A DNA stretch of 20,127 nt. Origin: a virus. The position numbers and the translations under genes are program-made. Below are positions 17,501 to 20,127 of the stretch, one piece after another (position 1 is the first letter of the stretch; each line of letters starts with the position of its first letter). The stretch is from IMG/VR virus record IMGVR_UViG_3300009158_000259, positions 1 to 20,127 of that record. The stretch is one strand, 5' to 3'. The notes beneath the pieces were generated by a model. The model was not told the DNA's origin, did no database searches, and worked only from the letters and a program-made list of their open reading frames with translations.

Positions 17501-18301
17501 GTTTTGAAAATTGTTTTCGATGGAACAAAAATTATTTATTTCTTAAATGATGTGAATTTAAGAGAAGTAACTCGTTCTATTGGAAATTCTTTATACGGTG
17601 TTATAGCTTGTAATACGCCATATGCCGAAGTTAATAATTTAAATTTTACAACTTATCCAGATATAGATTATGGCAGGTTTTCTAATTTGAGAGCAGACGC
17701 TAATTTTTCTATTTATTATGATGACTCTTCAGAGTCGGAAGATTTATACAGAATAATCACAATTAATGAAACATCAGCTAATGAGTATAATATTACAGCG
17801 ATGAGATATAGCAATGAAAAGTTTGATTATGTTGATGAAGACAAATATATAGAAAAAAATCAAAACACTAAAAAACAAATTGTTTTTAGTACAGATGATT
17901 ATATAAAATCAGCGCTATCTGATTTTTTGATTTCGGAAGGTGATAATATCATTTTAAGGAATTTGTCTTATGCTGAAGTTGTTTCAAAAGATTTCGATTA
18001 TAGTTTCTATATTGAAAATGAAATTTTTACTTCAAATTTTAATCAAAAAAAGTATGAAGCAGCGGAAATAAATTTTATAAAATATTTTTCTTATTTAACT
18101 CTTAACCCTTATGTTTATGGTTTATATTGTACTATAATAAAAGATGGTAAAATTTTAAAATTCAAAGTTAATAAAAATGAAGCAGCTAAAATAACAGTTT
18201 TTTTAGGAGAAAAAAGAGAAAGTCTAGCTTCACAAACAGCTCTTTCTTTTGATATAGATGTGTATGCTTTTGATTCAAATATGAAATTAATTAATGTGTA
18301 A
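14582..18301 (+). CDS. J: Central tail hub / host specificity protein J
   Basis: This 1239-aa protein starts 8 bases after I. It is a lambda gpJ-type hub, trimeric in lambda, which closes the tube and carries receptor-binding parts. Diagnostic stretches: ISSDLLCEGPIEGLV (about 96-110), VPENYDADVHEYIGDWNGYF (about 387-406), DNPAWIFYDLCLNSRYGL (413-430), CDELV (452-456), EPRFSANIYIN (636-646), and a hub barrel with IGDIVRVADD (about 780) and DLYRIITINE...YNITAMRYSN. Two insertions stand out. About 180 residues (457-635) separate CDELV from EPRF, which are only some ten residues apart in lambda. A LamG/concanavalin-like stretch (about 868-1025: SWNSVAKILSSED, LKIVFDGTKIIYFLNDVNL, NNLNFTTYP) interrupts the later barrel region. 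The C-terminus (to 1239) is shorter than might be expected for receptor binding, a task that may pass to the next gene. Family call is secure; insertion folds are tentative. Confidence 0.92.
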   Translation: MLTFDIKNLADGPTTEEGQGLLNSNGVSANSTVATNTNSNLNASQSSASQTNISADQQTSDVKIYLNKDLYGPISLAGSPSDSSRNKTLDTESLYISSDLLCEGPIEGLVDPDGSTLNYLSLDSNVANASSSLAYGMYYNDTPIRDKKTNFLNFSAANFFVSYGQEIDNLNSTPSAVYSYNSRIYDLDIDPGITEFKLYQFDEALFTDSTLVPLQQKLINARNISRNFSHYVKNKYTTRATVNIKVDTCFYIGGDGSTFSNHARFVVCVTNLFTRTRVYYFFQGYFVVKGSPTLIPIEIEFGKKNDLKSNNPEYIINIYSVEKRLSASDEKTNNFAKEFYVDSVIEKVGYRFSYPYSVVCENKISSKHFSNVPVRSFDCKLLKIKVPENYDADVHEYIGDWNGYFSKTLKWTDNPAWIFYDLCLNSRYGLAKTYITENDLNKWEMLKISKFCDELVITNSATKYNADNFSYDNKLKIDEKNYNAITFTWSKSINELRDAYPENGILFLYDVVNESEENININYKKIILSASLDGTTARLKLCNDFGMRRFIESDSSGEFYKNLQVYISGNPAILNTEEKIKFYALSYINSSVTSEYPSSNTSIAQKFTKSKIFDSTLKIKSGKCVARQQDYYDFLEPRFSANIYINENVEGLKILSDLASVFRGVFYFRNGLLNLTTDVKKPVVYLFTNSNVKEGNFTYTSANLETSFSVVKVSYLDKTDNFKDKIINVEDSSLIKKYGLIEKEILGFGITSRYQAERIGKWFLATSKLESQTVSFSTGIEVTNIKIGDIVRVADDLKFSKLAFGRVVSLDFKNNYIYIDREVNPTVLGKKIKIFSIVDDEPLETTLSVFAVDNPNLRLQIFSKSFVSWNSVAKILSSEDGSIVRGDNTGSAGWTRKGYTKQNFVDNCQIFYKVTYPSTYLACGLSSVNNITIDQTDIDYAFYISGGALYAIEKGLYTTASPFNFNKTINEKSVLKIVFDGTKIIYFLNDVNLREVTRSIGNSLYGVIACNTPYAEVNNLNFTTYPDIDYGRFSNLRADANFSIYYDDSSESEDLYRIITINETSANEYNITAMRYSNEKFDYVDEDKYIEKNQNTKKQIVFSTDDYIKSALSDFLISEGDNIILRNLSYAEVVSKDFDYSFYIENEIFTSNFNQKKYEAAEINFIKYFSYLTLNPYVYGLYCTIIKDGKILKFKVNKNEAAKITVFLGEKRESLASQTALSFDIDVYAFDSNMKLINV

Positions 18302-18309
18302 TATAGAAT

Positions 18310-20127
18310 ATGGCGTTTATATCTGGTCAAAGCATAATTTATGATGATCCGTTTGCAATAAAAAACATAGATTTATCATTAAATAGTTTGTATTCTTCTA
18401 GAAATACATCTTTTAATGCTAGTAGTTTTGGTTACGACCCTGAAGTCTCATTTGTAAGTGGTTTTATAGCTCAGAATACTATAGATTTAAGGTGGACCGT
18501 GGAAAGGCCGGTAACCAAAGAAATAATTAGTTCTTTCGTAGAAGATTCGGCTTTTTCAGGATTTATAGTTAATTTTTATGATACAGGTAAAAATTTAATA
18601 AATTCTGATTCAAGTAGTTTTAAACAAACTAGATATTCTATATCAACTAAAGATTTATACAATAGTTTTATTACTCATACGGGTTCAGAGAATATAAGCA
18701 ATTTAAATCAATTTTATATTGAAGTAATCAGCAAAGATTTTAACAATAAAACAAGCACTGGTGTAGCTTTAATTAATTTTGGGATTCCATCAATAAGTGT
18801 AAGTGGTTATTCGCTTGACAATTATTCTTTATTAGATGTAAGATATACTGATAGAAGGGTTATACAATCTGTAGATGTATTTATAACAACAGGAACAAAT
18901 TTTAATCCTGATGAAGATAGTTATTTATATACGCAGCAATATAATGCTCCAAGTATTGATCAAATTGTTATACCTGATTTAGATCAGATAAATTCTTCTT
19001 CTAATTTAGATAATACAATAAGGTTGCCGTATTATACTCATTTAGTTCCTTATAATTATTTTACAAGTGGATCTAAATTTGTTTCTTCTGGAATTAAACC
19101 AGCTTCTTATTCTCAAATAACTTTGCCTGATAAAATTGAAAATGTAAGCGGTTACGTTTTTCATAATTATAATGATAGGTCTAAAGATCTTAATCTAAAT
19201 GCGTTCATAAAATGGAATCAAGTAACGGAATCGCAAGACTGTATTTTTCATATATTAGTAGAAGAAAGTGGTAAAAATAAAACAAATTACGATTATTTTA
19301 TTAACAATAGATCTGTTGAGAATATAATTTCTATATTTAATGGAACAGGTACTGGTGTAAATTCGACAGGAACTGTTTTTAGTAATTATTCTTCTTCTGG
19401 AATACAATGGTCTAATCATACAATTTATTTAGATAATTTTGGTTCTTTGCCCACAGGGATATACGATCAGTATTCTTCTGGAATTAATTATATTACAGAG
19501 ATAAGAATACCTTCAGGTTATTTAAATAATCAAGAAGTCTTTTTAAGCTATGGCTTCACTGGAAACAATCAGTTTAGCTTTTTACCTTCTGGTGGATATT
19601 ATAGTGGAAGTATATATACAGGAACATATTCTGATTCTAGATACATAAATAACGTATCTATTAATAATTCAGGAATTAATGTTTTGCAAACTGGTGTTAC
19701 TGGCATTTGTGTAGCTAAAAGAATAACTGGATATGCTAATTTTGTTCATAATTTATTAGATCCGAGTTTTATATTTCCAGTAACACAAGATAATAATTAT
19801 TTTGTAAAAGTAAGAGCTATTAATGATGATGAGATTGTATCTGAGTTTTCTGATTTTTTGTTTATTAGTTCGGGATATATAGATCAAACAATTAATTTAT
19901 CACCGCTTAGTGGAAGATATGTATTTGATGGAGTTGGAGTTACTGGGTATATACCAAAATTTGATGGAGTAGATTCATTAACAACAGGTACGTTGTATTA
20001 TAGTGGTAGTAATAATTTAGTATTTACTGAATTGCCGACAACAACAACTTCAGAAAATTTATATAAATTAGTAGTTGAAGATAACATTGTAAAAAAACAA
20101 TTAGATACAGGGAGCGGCACTTCTTTA
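18310..20127 (+). CDS. Tail fibre / hub-associated protein with FN3-like regions (3' end outside window)
   Basis: An ATG 8 bases after the J stop opens a frame of 606 codons with no stop before the window ends. No Shine-Dalgarno is visible, but tight spacing in the operon and phage-like content support the start. The protein is rich in Ser, Gly, Asn and Tyr, with many SSGI/SGY/TGV-type turns. Beta-domain signs: an LRWTVERPVTKEI strand region (about 60), an FN3-like start near 280-303 (VSGYVFHNYNDRSKDLNLNAFIKW), and an FN3-like end near 497-520 (YFVKVRAINDDEIVSEFSDF). From about 541 (GVTGYIPKFDGVDSLTTGTLYYSG) the sequence turns into the shaft-like style seen in phage side fibres. In lambda-type operons the gene after J encodes side-fibre or tip extensions, which fits. 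No enzyme motif is present in the visible part. The final domain, likely receptor-binding, lies outside the window. Confidence 0.75.
   Translation, partial: MAFISGQSIIYDDPFAIKNIDLSLNSLYSSRNTSFNASSFGYDPEVSFVSGFIAQNTIDLRWTVERPVTKEIISSFVEDSAFSGFIVNFYDTGKNLINSDSSSFKQTRYSISTKDLYNSFITHTGSENISNLNQFYIEVISKDFNNKTSTGVALINFGIPSISVSGYSLDNYSLLDVRYTDRRVIQSVDVFITTGTNFNPDEDSYLYTQQYNAPSIDQIVIPDLDQINSSSNLDNTIRLPYYTHLVPYNYFTSGSKFVSSGIKPASYSQITLPDKIENVSGYVFHNYNDRSKDLNLNAFIKWNQVTESQDCIFHILVEESGKNKTNYDYFINNRSVENIISIFNGTGTGVNSTGTVFSNYSSSGIQWSNHTIYLDNFGSLPTGIYDQYSSGINYITEIRIPSGYLNNQEVFLSYGFTGNNQFSFLPSGGYYSGSIYTGTYSDSRYINNVSINNSGINVLQTGVTGICVAKRITGYANFVHNLLDPSFIFPVTQDNNYFVKVRAINDDEIVSEFSDFLFISSGYIDQTINLSPLSGRYVFDGVGVTGYIPKFDGVDSLTTGTLYYSGSNNLVFTELPTTTTSENLYKLVVEDNIVKKQLDTGSGTSL
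19083..19487 (+). repeat. Dispersed short direct repeat encoding SSGI
   Basis: TTCTTCTGGAATTAA occurs at 19083-19097 and again at 19473-19487; a 12-base version (TTCTTCTGGAAT) lies at 19392-19403. All three are in the same frame and encode Ser-Ser-Gly-Ile (with Asn or Lys following in the longer copies), so they may simply reflect repeated protein turns using the same codons. Confidence 0.45.

Noticed and set aside
2-20127. Search for a defence system, CRISPR array, tRNA or non-coding RNA
   Set aside because: No spaced repeats, no cloverleaf-like sequence, and no intergenic gap longer than 8 bases were found. The content is structural tail genes throughout.

Overview
This window is part of a tail-morphogenesis operon from a long-tailed (siphovirus-type) double-stranded DNA phage or prophage. 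All real genes lie on the + strand, packed with overlaps or gaps of at most 8 bases, and both ends of the window cut through genes. The DNA is AT-rich (about 30% GC by eye, not counted). Most genes start as TAATG, TAATATG or ATGA couplings with no Shine-Dalgarno sequence; the only good one precedes the gene at 8025. Together these suggest an AT-rich host that relies little on Shine-Dalgarno initiation, such as a Bacteroidota bacterium or another low-GC aquatic bacterium. That host guess is inference. No tRNA, CRISPR, insertion sequence, integrase, terminator or bacterial gene was seen, so virulent phage versus prophage cannot be decided.

Layout. 2-4555: tape measure protein, open at the 5' edge. 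4555-8028: two tail-tube-like proteins (305 and 268 aa) that look like paralogues of each other, flanking a 582-aa fibre-like protein. 8025-10028: a chimeric protein with a LamG/concanavalin-like domain followed by two domains resembling the lambda minor tail protein M. 10025-12649: an 874-aa multidomain protein (ASPM/SPD-2/Hydin-like Ig domain, FN3-like domain, glycine-rich region, LamG-like domain). 12649-18301: a clear lambda-type L-K-I-J block. L is the iron-sulfur tail tip protein, K a JAB/MPN metalloprotease-like protein without the NlpC/P60 half, I a ubiquitin-like membrane-associated assembly factor, and J the central tail hub. 18310-20127: a fibre or hub-extension gene open at the 3' edge.

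How the genes work together. In lambda the order H-M-L-K-I-J builds the tail tip on the tape measure, and tube subunits are then stacked on it. The same order is kept here, but three extra genes sit between the tape measure and M, and one between M and L. Most core proteins also carry insertions or fusions resembling carbohydrate-binding folds: LamG-like on the M protein, CBM5/12-like inside L between its two cysteine pairs, LamG-like in J, and LamG-like in the 874-aa protein. J has an additional insertion of about 180 residues of unknown fold. The main point of interest is therefore a lambda-type tip whose structural core, and not only its terminal fibres, appears decorated with possible glycan-binding modules. 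No peptidoglycan hydrolase domain is visible in the tail proteins in this window.
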